A stretch of 64,000 nt of DNA from an uncultured Ruegeria sp. (GTDB lineage: Bacteria > Pseudomonadota > Alphaproteobacteria > Rhodobacterales > Rhodobacteraceae), in the NCBI RefSeq assembly GCF_947504215.1, contig NZ_CANNGO010000004.1:248001-312000 (forward strand), in the 5' to 3' direction. The translations under genes were made by a program, and so were the position numbers. The notes beneath the pieces were generated by a model. That model was given only the letters and a program-made list of their open reading frames with translations. It had not been told where the DNA came from and ran no database searches. Below are positions 26,324-35,926 of the stretch, in pieces; within the stretch, counting starts at the first letter, position 1, and the number at the start of each line of letters is the position of its first letter.

Positions 26324-26413
26324 GGAGACGTGGCCGAGTGGTCGAAGGCGCTCCCCTGCTAAGGGAGTAGGCCCGGAAGGGTCTCGAGGGTTCGAATCCC
26401 TTCGTCTCCGCCA
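26324..26413 (+). tRNA. tRNA-Ser (GCU)
   Basis: A 90-nt class II tRNA. The acceptor stem GGAGACG pairs with CGTCTCC, followed by G and an encoded CCA (26411-26413). The anticodon stem CTCCC/GGGAG encloses CTGCTAA with anticodon GCT at 26358-26360. A long variable arm (GGCCCGGAAGGGTC region) and T-loop GGTTCGAATCCC are present. All parts are intact. Confidence 0.97.
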
Positions 26414-26606
26414 CTAAACTAACCCTATTGCGGGCATTCTTCCAGAAAATATGTACATATTTCAGGTGCGTAAGGTTCCTTTACCAGCACGTGCCTGCGT
26501 TTCTAATATGGATGCGGAGTTACAAAGAGAGTATTGAAATGTGCCCGATGTCACATCGTAGCCCATTCATTGAGAAAAACGTGCGGATCAGAATTGAAAT
26601 TCCGTC

Positions 26607-27362
26607 TTACCGAGTCATGAGCACAGAGAGTGTTCCGTTTGAATCCACGACCATGGGCTGACGCCTGTCTTCTAGTTGTTCGTCTTTCGGATTGACAACC
26701 GACCCGTTCATCTTCGGGACCTGTCGCAGCGCTTCGGTTTGATTGGGCACCCTGATGCCAGGAACCCATGATGGGATGGTACCCTCTTGGAGAGCGCCCG
26801 CGAGAACAAATCCGATTTCGATTCCCGCACTGAGAATTGGCCAAGGCCCTTTGCATGTGTGATCCAAAGGCGCAGCTCTCCAACCAAAGAGGTCGCTGTA
26901 GAATTCTGTGGGAAACTCATCTTTCAGCGCCAAATAGAATTCAGCACCGAACTGCATTGCTGGCGCAGGGTATTGGTGGCTGGACCGGGTAATGCCGATA
27001 TATGCGCCATTTGGATCGCGTAGCAAACAGTTACGACCGACTCCGTTGACTTCAAACGGTGCCTTGGTGACGGTGCCGTCCAACTCCAGCGCCCTTTCAG
27101 CTGTCGCGTCGACGTCATCAACCTCAACATACGGCATCCATCCGAAATGCTCCGAGTCATTCAACTCGACAAATCCAGCACCTGCCTCGCCCTCCGAATG
27201 GGCCAGAATGTAATCCCCCTGCCCGCCACCCCACGCGAACTCCATGGCGTGCTCTGTCACGTAGCTCCAGCCCGCAATCCTTTCATAGAAAGATTTTGAC
27301 TGAGCGGCATTCCTGGTGAACAGGTCATGCCAAACAAATCGGCCTATCTTATCTGAAACCAT
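26607..27362 (-). CDS. VOC (glyoxalase/bleomycin-resistance fold) two-domain protein
   Basis: A 251-residue protein of two tandem VOC modules. The first (residues ~8-125) runs from GRFVWHDLFTRNAAQSKSFYERIAGW to RDPNGAYIGITR. The second starts at AEFYLALKDEFPTEFYSDLFGW and ends PMVVDSNGTLSVLM. This resembles CFP30B/27-kDa-antigen-type proteins. Metal ligands are not clear. Its start is 54 bp downstream of a perfect Dnr/NnrR-type dyad, so it appears to belong to the denitrification regulon although not a known denitrification gene. It may detoxify or bind a nitrosative-stress product; that is speculative. Confidence 0.8.
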   Translation of the reverse strand: MVSDKIGRFVWHDLFTRNAAQSKSFYERIAGWSYVTEHAMEFAWGGGQGDYILAHSEGEAGAGFVELNDSEHFGWMPYVEVDDVDATAERALELDGTVTKAPFEVNGVGRNCLLRDPNGAYIGITRSSHQYPAPAMQFGAEFYLALKDEFPTEFYSDLFGWRAAPLDHTCKGPWPILSAGIEIGFVLAGALQEGTIPSWVPGIRVPNQTEALRQVPKMNGSVVNPKDEQLEDRRQPMVVDSNGTLSVLMTR

Positions 27363-27415
27363 CTTTTCGACTCCGAGGTGTACGCACTGCCTAGCGTGTA
27401 GAGACGGCGCCTGCG

Positions 27416-27429
27416 TTGACTTGGGTCAA
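27416..27429. promoter_or_regulatory. Dnr/NnrR/Fnr-type box upstream of VOC gene
   Basis: TTGACTTGGGTCAA is a perfect TTGAC-N4-GTCAA dyad lying between the nosX stop and the VOC gene, 54 bp upstream of the VOC start on the minus strand. The spacing suits activation. Confidence 0.75.
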
Positions 27430-27453
27430 TGAGCAAGACGGGCGGGTTGGTCA

Positions 27454-28356
27454 TCAGACAAACATCTCCAGCACGGCCCCGGAGAATGCCGCAATGACAG
27501 CTTTCACCCTGCGTTTTGGAAGTGCGCACAAGGCCGTAGATAGGCCATCGGCTAAGGCCGCATTGGTCGCAGAGACGGACACGGTATGCATCGCAACTTC
27601 GTCGCCTTTTGGATTGAGGATATGACCTTGCTGATCCGCAAGCATCATGCTGTTGGGATCCGAGGTTGCGACGGCTCTGTCCTGAAGTGAGATGGTCTTT
27701 TGAACTTTGCCTTCGGGCCCAGCCAAACCGACGCGCCAGTCTTGCCCGTCTGCGCGCCACCCATGGGCCGCGATCTCTCCCATGTTCACCAGAACATCAC
27801 GTAAGCCATACGACGCCAGCAGCACGCTGATACGATCGGTTATGGCGCCTTGCGCTATACCGTTCAAAGTCAGTGCCGACTGACCAGGTTGTGGCAGACG
27901 GATCTGATCTGTCTGAACAGACACGCGGTTCCAGCCAACTGTATCTCGGGCCGCAGTCACTTGGTCCGAGTGTGCTCTGGTTGCCAATGCGACCCAGAGG
28001 GGTTGAATTGTGGGATCAAAAACGCCGCCTGTGGCCTCGAACAAGGCTGTGCACAGACCAAGTACATCTAACAGTTCCGGCGCTGGGGCGATCAAATGCC
28101 CATACCGGTTCAAACGGCACAGTTCCGAGTCGGGCCGATACAGGCTGAAGATGTTTTCCAGACGGATCACTTCGGCCTCGACCGCCGCAAAGATTGGCGC
28201 GGCTTGGGTCTCCGTCAACCCAACCAACCGTAGACTGGCCGGTGCGCCCAAGGCAGTGCCTCGCCAACGGGCGATTGATGCCGGCATGGCGCTTGTGGGA
28301 ACGGCAGCGCAAGCCGCAGACATGAACAGGAAACGGCGGCGGGACAAATAGGTCAT
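27454..28356 (-). CDS. nosX: FAD:protein FMN transferase, ApbE family (NosX)
   Basis: A 300-residue ApbE-fold protein with a twin-arginine-like N-terminus (LSRRRFLFMSAACAAVPTSA), indicating export to the periplasm. Family motifs are FSLYRPDSELCRLNRYG, FDPTIQPLW, LNGIAQGAITDRIS and the Mg-binding block VNMGEIAAHG. In nos clusters NosX attaches FMN covalently to the periplasmic flavin domain of NosR, which supports N2O reduction. It is the last gene of nosCRZDFYLX, with its start overlapping the nosL stop (ATGA). Confidence 0.92.
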   Translation of the reverse strand: MTYLSRRRFLFMSAACAAVPTSAMPASIARWRGTALGAPASLRLVGLTETQAAPIFAAVEAEVIRLENIFSLYRPDSELCRLNRYGHLIAPAPELLDVLGLCTALFEATGGVFDPTIQPLWVALATRAHSDQVTAARDTVGWNRVSVQTDQIRLPQPGQSALTLNGIAQGAITDRISVLLASYGLRDVLVNMGEIAAHGWRADGQDWRVGLAGPEGKVQKTISLQDRAVATSDPNSMMLADQQGHILNPKGDEVAMHTVSVSATNAALADGLSTALCALPKRRVKAVIAAFSGAVLEMFV

Positions 28357-28868
28357 GCTGGTGTCTCCAACTGCAGATCCAGATCCACCGGTCCCAGAAC
28401 TTCGGTACTGGGAATGCCAGACAGAGGCAGCGCGGAGCCGCCAAACCGTTCGATGAACGCTGAAGCATCTGCCGGATCGGCAAACGGCACAACCTCACGG
28501 GCGCCCATGCCACCCGCAACGTCGGCTCCAACGACAAATGTCGCTCCATCGGCCATGATCCAATTTGAAATCCCCGGTTGCCGCCAGCTGGGCGCGATAC
28601 CCATGTCACTGACATAAACGGCGGTGATCTCGGCGTCCCGTTCGGGGCTTTTGAGATACGCCACCATGTCACGCACCTGCGCAAAAAACAGCGGGGTCGG
28701 GTATCCCTTCAGGTGGATCTGGCCCTTAGGTCCGCCATGTTCGGCGATATTCATCTGGCAGAAATAACTTAGTGCATCCGGGGTCAGGTCGACAGCGTTC
28801 GGGGCCTCGGCGACCTCTTCCTTGCAGGCAGCCAATGCGACGAGCGCTATCAGGGCAAGGTATCTCAT
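28353..28868 (-). CDS. nosL: NosL copper-binding lipoprotein
   Basis: A 171-residue protein with a lipobox (LIALVALAAC; lipidated Cys ~15) and the NosL core YFCQMNIAEHGGPKGQIHLKG, where the Cys-x-Met pair binds Cu(I). ADPADASAFIERFGG near the C-terminus is also typical. It delivers copper for assembly of the CuZ centre of NosZ, working with the NosDFY transporter. Its start overlaps nosY (ATGG region, 4-bp overlap). Confidence 0.93.
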   Translation of the reverse strand: MRYLALIALVALAACKEEVAEAPNAVDLTPDALSYFCQMNIAEHGGPKGQIHLKGYPTPLFFAQVRDMVAYLKSPERDAEITAVYVSDMGIAPSWRQPGISNWIMADGATFVVGADVAGGMGAREVVPFADPADASAFIERFGGSALPLSGIPSTEVLGPVDLDLQLETPA

Positions 28869-29686
28869 GGCTCAACCCTCCGAAATGCGAAGCGGGCAAG
28901 GGCAAAGCCGATCACTGGCCAGATCAGCAGCGAGGTGGGCGCCGCCCAGACCGGCAGCGCCTGTGCGGCACCGGTCATACCCGAAGCCATCGCGACGCCT
29001 TCGGTTGCGGCGATGTTCCATAGTCGGAAAGCGTCGGCCGGGTTGGCCACCATCACCCATGGAAAGACGGATTGGGTGAAGGTGCCGCCCTCATCCATGA
29101 CGACGGCTCCCAACAGCCCAAGATCATAGAGGACGACAAAAACCAGCCAGAGCCCGGCCGACAAGCCTGCTGCCGCAGTGGCCCCCTTTGCCAGGGCGGA
29201 CAACAGGTATCCCAACGCCAGGAACACGGCGCCCAACAGGATTGATGTGAGGATCAGGCGGACCAGCGCCATCAGGCTTTCCGGCCCAGCGCCTCCGAAC
29301 CAAGCCGCGACGGCTCCTGCGGCGCCAAAGCCGATGAACATGGCAAAGGCCAACGCCGCAAGATGCGCGGTGAACTTACCCAGCAGAATCTCTCCGCGCC
29401 CTGCCGGATATGACAGCAGCAGCGACAGGCTGCCGCGATCGACATCCCCGGCGATGGCATCAAAGGCGATCATCAGCGCCAGCAACGGTGCAAGATAAAC
29501 CGACAGCGTGGTCATCGACGCGACCGAAACGGTCAACATGTCGACGCCCAACGTGCCGGTTGGCGCGCTGCCTGCAAAGGTCAGCGCCAGCGCGAACAGC
29601 ACCATGATAAGCGTAGCGACCAGCAGCCAGCGATTGCGCCGCAGGATCAGCATTTCAGTACGGGTGATGGCAAGGAAACGGGTCAT
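28865..29686 (-). CDS. nosY: NosY, ABC transporter permease
   Basis: A 273-residue permease with six predicted helices (e.g. WLLVATLIMVLFALALTF, LTSILLGAVFLALGYLLSALA). It contains the NosY-type loop DAIAGDVDRGSLSLLLSYPAGRGEILLGKF. It forms the membrane part of the NosDFY complex needed for CuZ maturation. Starts and stops overlap nosF and nosL by 4 bp. Confidence 0.93.
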   Translation of the reverse strand: MTRFLAITRTEMLILRRNRWLLVATLIMVLFALALTFAGSAPTGTLGVDMLTVSVASMTTLSVYLAPLLALMIAFDAIAGDVDRGSLSLLLSYPAGRGEILLGKFTAHLAALAFAMFIGFGAAGAVAAWFGGAGPESLMALVRLILTSILLGAVFLALGYLLSALAKGATAAAGLSAGLWLVFVVLYDLGLLGAVVMDEGGTFTQSVFPWVMVANPADAFRLWNIAATEGVAMASGMTGAAQALPVWAAPTSLLIWPVIGFALARFAFRRVEP

Positions 29687-30576
29687 TGCATCTCCTCCTG
29701 TGCATAGTGGCGATAAAGGTCCTCCAGCTTGGGCGGAGTCATTTCCACATCCGCAACCGCATCGCCCATCCCAGCGATACGGCGCAGAGCCTCCATCTTG
29801 TCATCTGGGGAACACAGCAGCTCGACCGAGACACCGTTGATCCGTTTGCCGCCCAGTTCGGCGGCAAGCGCATCTGGGTTGGTGCTGGCACGCACTTGCA
29901 GGCGGATTGGCAATCCGGCCAGTGCTGACAGGTTGCTCAAAGTGTCGTCGGCGACCATCCGGCCCTTGCGCATGATGGCGATGCGATCAGTTCGAGCCTC
30001 GACCTCTGTCAGGGCATGAGAGGCGATCAGGACCGCGGTCCCGTGCGCTGCCAACTCGTCGATGATAGCGTAGAGGTCCTGCCGTGAGATCGGGTCCAGC
30101 CCGCTCGTCGGCTCATCCAAAAGTGCTACCTTTGGCTTGCCCAAAAGGACCTGCGCCAGACCCAGACGCTGCCGCATTCCTTTGGAATAGGTGCCGATGC
30201 GGCGATCCAGCGCGTCGCTAAGACCTACCCGGTCCAGCAGGGCCGGAACATCGGCCTTTTCACCGGACAGCTTCGCAAACAGGGTCAACTGCTCCCGCCC
30301 GGTCAGGGCGGGATGGAACGAGACTGCCTCGGGCAGATAGGCCGTTTCCCGGCGCGCTTGCGCGCTGCCGGGGGTGGCGTCCCCGATCCGAATGGCTCCG
30401 CCATGGATCGGCGTCAGTCCAAGGATGGATTTGATCAGCGTCGACTTGCCCGCGCCGTTATGGCCCAGCAGCGCAACGCGCTGGCCAGGGGCAAGAGACA
30501 GGGTGATATCGTCCAGAACGCGGGTCTTTCCGCGGTCCTTGAAAACCTGGTCGATTGACAGGGCCTTATCCGTCAT
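29683..30576 (-). CDS. nosF: NosF, ABC transporter ATP-binding protein
   Basis: A 297-residue ATPase. Walker A is GHNGAGKST, the signature is YSKGMRQRLGLAQ, Walker B is VALLDEPTSGLDP, and the switch His is in LIASHALTE. It powers NosY in copper-site assembly of N2O reductase. It overlaps nosD by 11 bp. Confidence 0.95.
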   Translation of the reverse strand: MTDKALSIDQVFKDRGKTRVLDDITLSLAPGQRVALLGHNGAGKSTLIKSILGLTPIHGGAIRIGDATPGSAQARRETAYLPEAVSFHPALTGREQLTLFAKLSGEKADVPALLDRVGLSDALDRRIGTYSKGMRQRLGLAQVLLGKPKVALLDEPTSGLDPISRQDLYAIIDELAAHGTAVLIASHALTEVEARTDRIAIMRKGRMVADDTLSNLSALAGLPIRLQVRASTNPDALAAELGGKRINGVSVELLCSPDDKMEALRRIAGMGDAVADVEMTPPKLEDLYRHYAQEEMQ

Positions 30577-31822
30577 GAGGCACCTTTTTCATAGCTGGGG
30601 GTTCAGGGGCTTGCATCAGTGGGTTGCTGTCCATCACGCCCCCCGGCAACAACGCCGGGAAGGCCGATTGCGACCAGCGCACCAGCTGCACGGCAGGCGA
30701 GCCGAGCAACAGTTTGGCTGCGGGTTGGGTCCACAACACATGGTCCATCGAGTCATTGGGGCGATAGGGGGCATCGGCGATGCCGTTGCCATCCACGTCG
30801 TATGCGGCGAAATCGGACCAGTAGTTGCCGCGCCCGTCTTCGGACCATTCGACCCATTTGGTCGAGACGTATTTTACCTGTGTCCGGTTGCCGATGAACG
30901 CATTGCCGACAATGCGGTTGCGTTCGCTGCCAGCGGTAAAGTGGATGCCGATGCCACATCCCTGGAACCAATTGCCGGTAAATTCGTTCTTGTTGGAGTT
31001 ATAGAGGAAAGTGCATTTCTCCTTGGCTCCTTTCACCACGTTGCCGGTTATGACGCTCTTGTTGGCGTAGTTCAGCATCACGCCATGTTCGCGGTCACCG
31101 ATTGAGACATTGTCGACCACTTTCACATTGGTCGAAAACATCACCGCATAGCCCAGATCGTTGCCGATTGAGACATTGTCGCTGACCACAGAATTGTCGG
31201 CATACATGTAATGCACGGCAAATCGCAGATCGCGGAACAGATTGCCGGTAAAGGTGTTTTTCTCGGACGAGTTCACAAAGATCCCGTCGCGCCCGTACCG
31301 GATGTCATTGCCTTCGACTACTGCGCCCGGTGCATTCCAGACATAAACGCCGTTGCCGCGGTCATTCATCCGCCGGTCTTGGCGACCTTCGATCCGATTG
31401 CCACGCACGATGCTGTCCTTGGCCCCGTGAATATCGATGCCATAGAGGTTGCCCAGCAGCACGTTATCCTCGATCACCGGCGCAGTGGCCGTCTTGGTCA
31501 ATTGGATGCCGCTGTCGATCCCGTCATGGCTTGAGCCTGAGCCGATCACGGTCAGCCCGCGCACGGTCACGCCCGGCCCGGTCACTGTTATGACGCTGCC
31601 GTTTCCTTGTCCGTCAATGGTGGCCTGTCCCAGCCCGTCGATGGTGACGGGCCGGTCCAGAACCAGTGTTTCGGTGTAGACACCGGGGCTCAGGCGGAGG
31701 GTGTCCCCATCCGCCGCCTGAGCCAGTATTTCATTGATGGCCCCTGCCCGGTTGGGCACATCCCAATCCGCCGCCCAAAGGGGCGAGCCGAGCAGGAGCG
31801 GTATAAGCAGGGACCAACGCAT
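30566..31822 (-). CDS. nosD: NosD, periplasmic copper-site maturation factor
   Basis: A 418-residue protein with a signal peptide (LLIPLLLGSPLWA) and right-handed beta-helix carbohydrate-binding-like repeats (e.g. VIEDNVLLGNLYGIDIHG, GNVVKGAKEKCTFLYNSNKNEF). It is the periplasmic part of NosDFY, which passes copper from NosL to apo-NosZ. It starts 3 bp after the nosZ stop. Confidence 0.94.
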   Translation of the reverse strand: MRWSLLIPLLLGSPLWAADWDVPNRAGAINEILAQAADGDTLRLSPGVYTETLVLDRPVTIDGLGQATIDGQGNGSVITVTGPGVTVRGLTVIGSGSSHDGIDSGIQLTKTATAPVIEDNVLLGNLYGIDIHGAKDSIVRGNRIEGRQDRRMNDRGNGVYVWNAPGAVVEGNDIRYGRDGIFVNSSEKNTFTGNLFRDLRFAVHYMYADNSVVSDNVSIGNDLGYAVMFSTNVKVVDNVSIGDREHGVMLNYANKSVITGNVVKGAKEKCTFLYNSNKNEFTGNWFQGCGIGIHFTAGSERNRIVGNAFIGNRTQVKYVSTKWVEWSEDGRGNYWSDFAAYDVDGNGIADAPYRPNDSMDHVLWTQPAAKLLLGSPAVQLVRWSQSAFPALLPGGVMDSNPLMQAPEPPAMKKVPHDG

Positions 31823-31825
31823 GGG

Positions 31826-33733
31826 TTATGCTCCCTGCGGCTCGACCAGCATCCGGCCGCGCATTTCCATGTGCAGCGCGTGGCAGAACCACTGGCAATA
31901 GAACCAGTGCACACCCGGACGGTCAGCGGTGAAGGTGACCGAGGCGGTTGCCAGCGGGGCAACTTCCATCGCAACGCCGTAATTGCCCAGGCAGAAGCCG
32001 TGGGTCACGTCATCCACGTCATCCAGGTTGGTGATGTAGACCGTCACCTCGTCACCCTGTTTGACGGTGAACTTCTCAAGGCTGAAGGTCGGGGCCTGCG
32101 ATGTCATATAGACACGCACCTTATTGCCATCCCGGATCGGCTCTTCAGCGCCGTCTTCCAGATCGACACCATCTGCCTCAGCCTGGATACGAGCGTCCTC
32201 CCAGGTGACGTCGTTGCGATCCCAGACGTTGACCGGGTTCACGATATCACTGCGCACAATGATCGAGTCATGCGGCTCGGCAAAGGTCGGGCCGTCGTGA
32301 ACCACCTTCATCTCATCCGACGAGATGTCGATCAGCTGCTCGTTTTCAGGCTTCAGCGGACCGACGTTCAGGAAGCGGTCTTTTGAGAACTTATTCATCG
32401 AAATCAGCCACTTGCCGTCGGCATCCTTGGTTTCGCCCATAGAAGTCGAGTTGTGACCTGGCTGATAATGCACATCGACCTTCGAGATGATCGGATCGAC
32501 ATCGGCGCCGCCGTAAGCCTCGATTGCCTTGTCGATGTTCCACTTCACGATCTGGCTGTCGAGGAACAGCGTGGTGAACGCGTTGCCCTGACCGTCATAC
32601 GCGGTGTGGAGCGGGCCAAGACCCAGCTGCGGCTCACCGACGATGCAGGACCGCGGATCGGCATCGCTTTCGAACAACGCGTCCAGCTTGGTCACATCCA
32701 TGATCGATACGGTCGGAGACAGCTTACCGTTGATGCAGACATGCTTGCCATCAGGCGCAGTGTTGATGCCATGTGGCGAGTTCGGGATCGGGATGTAGCG
32801 GGTGTACTTCTTGTTCTGACCCTTACGTCCATCCAGAACCTTGACGCCTTTCAGCTCCTGATAGTCGCCAGCCTCAATACCCTTTTCGATTTCCGCAAGG
32901 TTGAAAACAACAACGTGGTCCAGCTCGTTCTCGGTCATCTCGGCCAGGTTCATACCCATTTCCGAGTTGTACGAGGTCGAATAGGCGTATTTGCCCTGAT
33001 AGTCGCAGTCGGTGTTGTCGAGGTTACCCGACACGATCACCTGCCACGCAACTTCCATGGTGTCGCCGTCCAGCGCGGTGAAGATGTTCACGTATTGCGA
33101 CGGATCGTCCAGCACGCTGCCGTCATTGACCAGCGGGGTCTCATCTTCACCATTGGCAAAGACATATCCGGTGCGCGGGAATTTCTGCGGACGCAGACCG
33201 TGGATCGCCTTGGCGTTCGGGATCTCGGTGATCTTGTCGCATTTCATCACATCGCAGCGCACACGGGCGACACGGGTGTTGGCCTTGTCGTTCATGAACA
33301 GATAACGGCCGTCATAGGTGCCGTCGGTGAACGACATATGCGGGTGGTGCAGGTCGCCATTGTCATAGGTTTTCAGGCCACGCTTGGCGAGAAACTCTTT
33401 GGTTTCCGGCAGCAGGCCATCGCTCATGATCTTCAGCGACTCGTTGGTCTGACCCCAGCCTGTGGCCGAGCAGCGGTTGAACACCGGCACCCGCATCAGC
33501 TCGCGCATGGACGGAAAGCCCAGAATGCGCAGCTCACCCGTCTGACCCGAGGACCAGAAGCCGTAATATTCGTCCAGCTCACCGGGTTCGAGATTTGCAC
33601 CAGCAGCAGCGCTGGCCTGTTTCGCGGTCATCAGGGTCGAGCCCAGTCCGGTCCCTGCCAGCACGGCGCCGGTGGCGGTTGCCCCCAGCATCCCGCGGCG
33701 TGTGATGTTCAGTTTATTATCATGTTCCGACAT
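31826..33733 (-). CDS. nosZ: Nitrous-oxide reductase
   Basis: A 635-residue periplasmic enzyme reducing N2O to N2. A Tat signal ([21 protein letters not shown]) marks it as clade I, exported folded. A seven-bladed propeller with CuZ ligands follows, including [17 protein letters not shown] and the later GPLHTAYD and HNSTSMGE regions. The C-terminal cupredoxin domain carries the CuA motif [20 protein letters not shown] (Cys, Trp, Cys, His, Met all present). Length is normal. It lies 15 bp from the nosR stop, in the nosCRZDFYLX operon. Confidence 0.97.
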   Translation of the reverse strand: MSEHDNKLNITRRGMLGATATGAVLAGTGLGSTLMTAKQASAAAGANLEPGELDEYYGFWSSGQTGELRILGFPSMRELMRVPVFNRCSATGWGQTNESLKIMSDGLLPETKEFLAKRGLKTYDNGDLHHPHMSFTDGTYDGRYLFMNDKANTRVARVRCDVMKCDKITEIPNAKAIHGLRPQKFPRTGYVFANGEDETPLVNDGSVLDDPSQYVNIFTALDGDTMEVAWQVIVSGNLDNTDCDYQGKYAYSTSYNSEMGMNLAEMTENELDHVVVFNLAEIEKGIEAGDYQELKGVKVLDGRKGQNKKYTRYIPIPNSPHGINTAPDGKHVCINGKLSPTVSIMDVTKLDALFESDADPRSCIVGEPQLGLGPLHTAYDGQGNAFTTLFLDSQIVKWNIDKAIEAYGGADVDPIISKVDVHYQPGHNSTSMGETKDADGKWLISMNKFSKDRFLNVGPLKPENEQLIDISSDEMKVVHDGPTFAEPHDSIIVRSDIVNPVNVWDRNDVTWEDARIQAEADGVDLEDGAEEPIRDGNKVRVYMTSQAPTFSLEKFTVKQGDEVTVYITNLDDVDDVTHGFCLGNYGVAMEVAPLATASVTFTADRPGVHWFYCQWFCHALHMEMRGRMLVEPQGA

Positions 33734-33748
33734 AATTTGCTCCTCCTT

Positions 33749-35926
33749 TTAGGAAGCGGTTAACGGTTTGGCGTTCGGATGGTTCGCCGGTGGTTGTCCG
33801 AGTGGGGTCTTCATCTGGACCGACCCTGTCTTGGCCCGCCGTTTGAGCTGGCGGATAACGACGGGACATTTGTCCTCGGACTGGTAGAGCACCTGACAAT
33901 GCAGGCAGGTGACGCACTCGTTCGGATTGATCTCACCGGTGGGGTGGATCGCCTGAACGGGGCATTCGTTGGCGCAGGTCTGACAGGGTGTGCCGCAATC
34001 CTTGTAGCGGCGCAGCCAGTCGAACATGCGAATACGGGCCGGGATCGCCAGCGCTCCACCCAGCGGGCAGAGATAGCGGCAGTAGAACCGTTCGATGAAC
34101 AGCCCAATCCCCAGCAGGGTCAGCGCAAAGACCACAAAGGGCCATTCGCGCATGAATTTCAGGATGATCGCGGTCTTGAACGGCTCGACCTCGGCATATT
34201 TCTCGGCCAGCGGGATCGAGACAAAGCTGATACCAAAGAGCACGAGGAAGATCATATATTTTGCAGGCCAGAGGCGTTCGTTCAGACCCCAGGGCAGAGT
34301 CCATTGCGGCACCTTCAGCGCGCGCGCGATCTTGTTTGTCAGCTCTTGCAACGCGCCAAACGGGCACAGCCAACCGCAATAGGCACCCCGTCCCCAGAAC
34401 AGCAGGGCAGCAGCCACAGCAAACCACTGGATAAACACCAGCGGATCCAGCAGGAACGCATCCCACGAGAACCCGGTCCGCAAGCTGCCTGCCAGCGCCA
34501 TCAGGTTCACCACGCTTAGCTGCGCATTGGCGTACCAGCCGATGAAGAACAGGGTCATGGTCAGAAAACCGATGCGGAACCAATAGAAGACACGGGCATT
34601 CATCGTGGCGTGGAACTGGAAGAAGAAGGTCGCGGTCAGCACCAGCAGCATGATGCCCAGAACGGCAATCTCGACAGTGCGGTCCTTCCAGATGCGCTGC
34701 CACAGGGCGGCCTTGGCGGCGGCCTCGCTGGTGGCGTCATCAACGATCTTGGGGGCCGCTACGGGCAGCAAGTATTGCTCTGGCAGTATGTAGCCCAGAT
34801 CGAAGGTCAGGAACGTCTTCTCAACCGCACCCACCGCGCGCTGCACCAGCAGTTGTAGCCGGAATGGCTCGGCCGGATCAAACTCGGCCTCAGCCGGGAT
34901 TTTGAAGATATCCAGCTCAGTGAAACTGGGCGCATCGGGGGCGGCAACTCTGCCAAGACGCTCTTGCTGCTTGTCAAAAAAGCGTACCGAGTTGTCGCCC
35001 TGAATGAGCTGAATGCGGTCAAAAATCCCACCGCGCACATAGCCCGAGCCCTTAAAGCTGTATGCTCCGCGTCCCAGCACCAGAATGGCCTGTTCGCCTT
35101 CGTCCAGCCATTCAACCAGGTTCTGATATTCGGCTTCGCCCAACAGGGATTTGCCGATAGATGGAACCGAGACCAGCGCGATGTGCATGTCGATGAACGT
35201 GTCATCCAGCTCGCCAGGTTCAGGGCGTTTGATGGCGCGCTGATCGCCTGTGGCCTCAAAGGCGGCATTGACTTGTCCAACATCCAGCGTCAGCCGCCGG
35301 ATCGAGCCATCGCCCGACAGGGTCGACCAGTCATAGATGGCGTTCTTAGCCATGTCGATTTCGCGCTTCGGACCATCGGCCTGCAACGGTGACAGGCCGC
35401 CCAGACCCAGTGCCCGCGCCACCTTGATGCCGCCGCGCACGAGGCTGTCATCGATCACCATGATCGTGACGGTTGCGCCGGATATGATGTCGAGATCGTG
35501 CCCTTCTCCCCCGGTCTCAGCCTCGCGTTTGAGGTCAAGCCCTGCATAGCCTTCGGTCAGTTCGGCCATGCGCGAATTGGGGATGCCAATCAGAACAATG
35601 GGTTCCGAGTGTTTGACCAGTTGCACGCCGGTCAGCACCGCCTGATCATCAATCGCAGCCACTACATGGATTGGTTTGCCGGAATACCCCGTTGTGCCGA
35701 CAAAGTCAGAGGTCAGGAAAGCCCATGCAACCGTTTCGCCACCCTTCAAAACGGGGGCAACAGGAACATTCGCGCGCACCGGACCAAAGCCATCAGCACC
35801 GGGCGCCAGATCAGTGGGTTCAATTTCGGGCAAGAAGCTGGCGAGGCTGTCGGCCTGTGCGCTCAGCGCCATCAGACAGGACAAGATAAAGGCCAGCAGA
35901 AAGTGGATTGCGCGACTTACTACCAC
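33749..35926 (-). CDS. nosR: NosR, membrane flavo-iron-sulfur protein for N2O respiration
   Basis: A 725-residue protein. The start is GTG 35926, because GGAGG lies 8 bp upstream and a signal peptide (SRAIHFLLAFILSCLMALSAQA) follows. The periplasmic FMN-binding domain carries the S(T)GAT-type motif in DIISGATVTIMVIDDS, the site modified by NosX. Several membrane helices, two polyferredoxin-like CxxxCP motifs (GRGAYCGWLCPFGALQE; RFYCRYLCPLGGA) and two 4Fe-4S clusters (CGTPCQTCANECPVQAIHPTG; CVTCLHCQVLYQSEDKCP) follow. It is required for electron supply to NosZ and for nos expression. Confidence 0.95.
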   Translation of the reverse strand: MVVSRAIHFLLAFILSCLMALSAQADSLASFLPEIEPTDLAPGADGFGPVRANVPVAPVLKGGETVAWAFLTSDFVGTTGYSGKPIHVVAAIDDQAVLTGVQLVKHSEPIVLIGIPNSRMAELTEGYAGLDLKREAETGGEGHDLDIISGATVTIMVIDDSLVRGGIKVARALGLGGLSPLQADGPKREIDMAKNAIYDWSTLSGDGSIRRLTLDVGQVNAAFEATGDQRAIKRPEPGELDDTFIDMHIALVSVPSIGKSLLGEAEYQNLVEWLDEGEQAILVLGRGAYSFKGSGYVRGGIFDRIQLIQGDNSVRFFDKQQERLGRVAAPDAPSFTELDIFKIPAEAEFDPAEPFRLQLLVQRAVGAVEKTFLTFDLGYILPEQYLLPVAAPKIVDDATSEAAAKAALWQRIWKDRTVEIAVLGIMLLVLTATFFFQFHATMNARVFYWFRIGFLTMTLFFIGWYANAQLSVVNLMALAGSLRTGFSWDAFLLDPLVFIQWFAVAAALLFWGRGAYCGWLCPFGALQELTNKIARALKVPQWTLPWGLNERLWPAKYMIFLVLFGISFVSIPLAEKYAEVEPFKTAIILKFMREWPFVVFALTLLGIGLFIERFYCRYLCPLGGALAIPARIRMFDWLRRYKDCGTPCQTCANECPVQAIHPTGEINPNECVTCLHCQVLYQSEDKCPVVIRQLKRRAKTGSVQMKTPLGQPPANHPNAKPLTAS

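Noticed and set aside
26324..26413. tRNA-Ser as an integration site for a mobile element
   Set aside because: No integrase, no duplicated tRNA 3' end and no direct repeat were found in the flanks.
26184..26417. Open frame running through the tRNA-Ser gene
   Set aside because: Its 3' half is the tRNA; no protein features.
32453..33763. Long open frame antisense to nosZ (436 codons)
   Set aside because: Opposite strand of an unmistakable nosZ with all copper motifs; no ribosome-binding site or recognisable protein.
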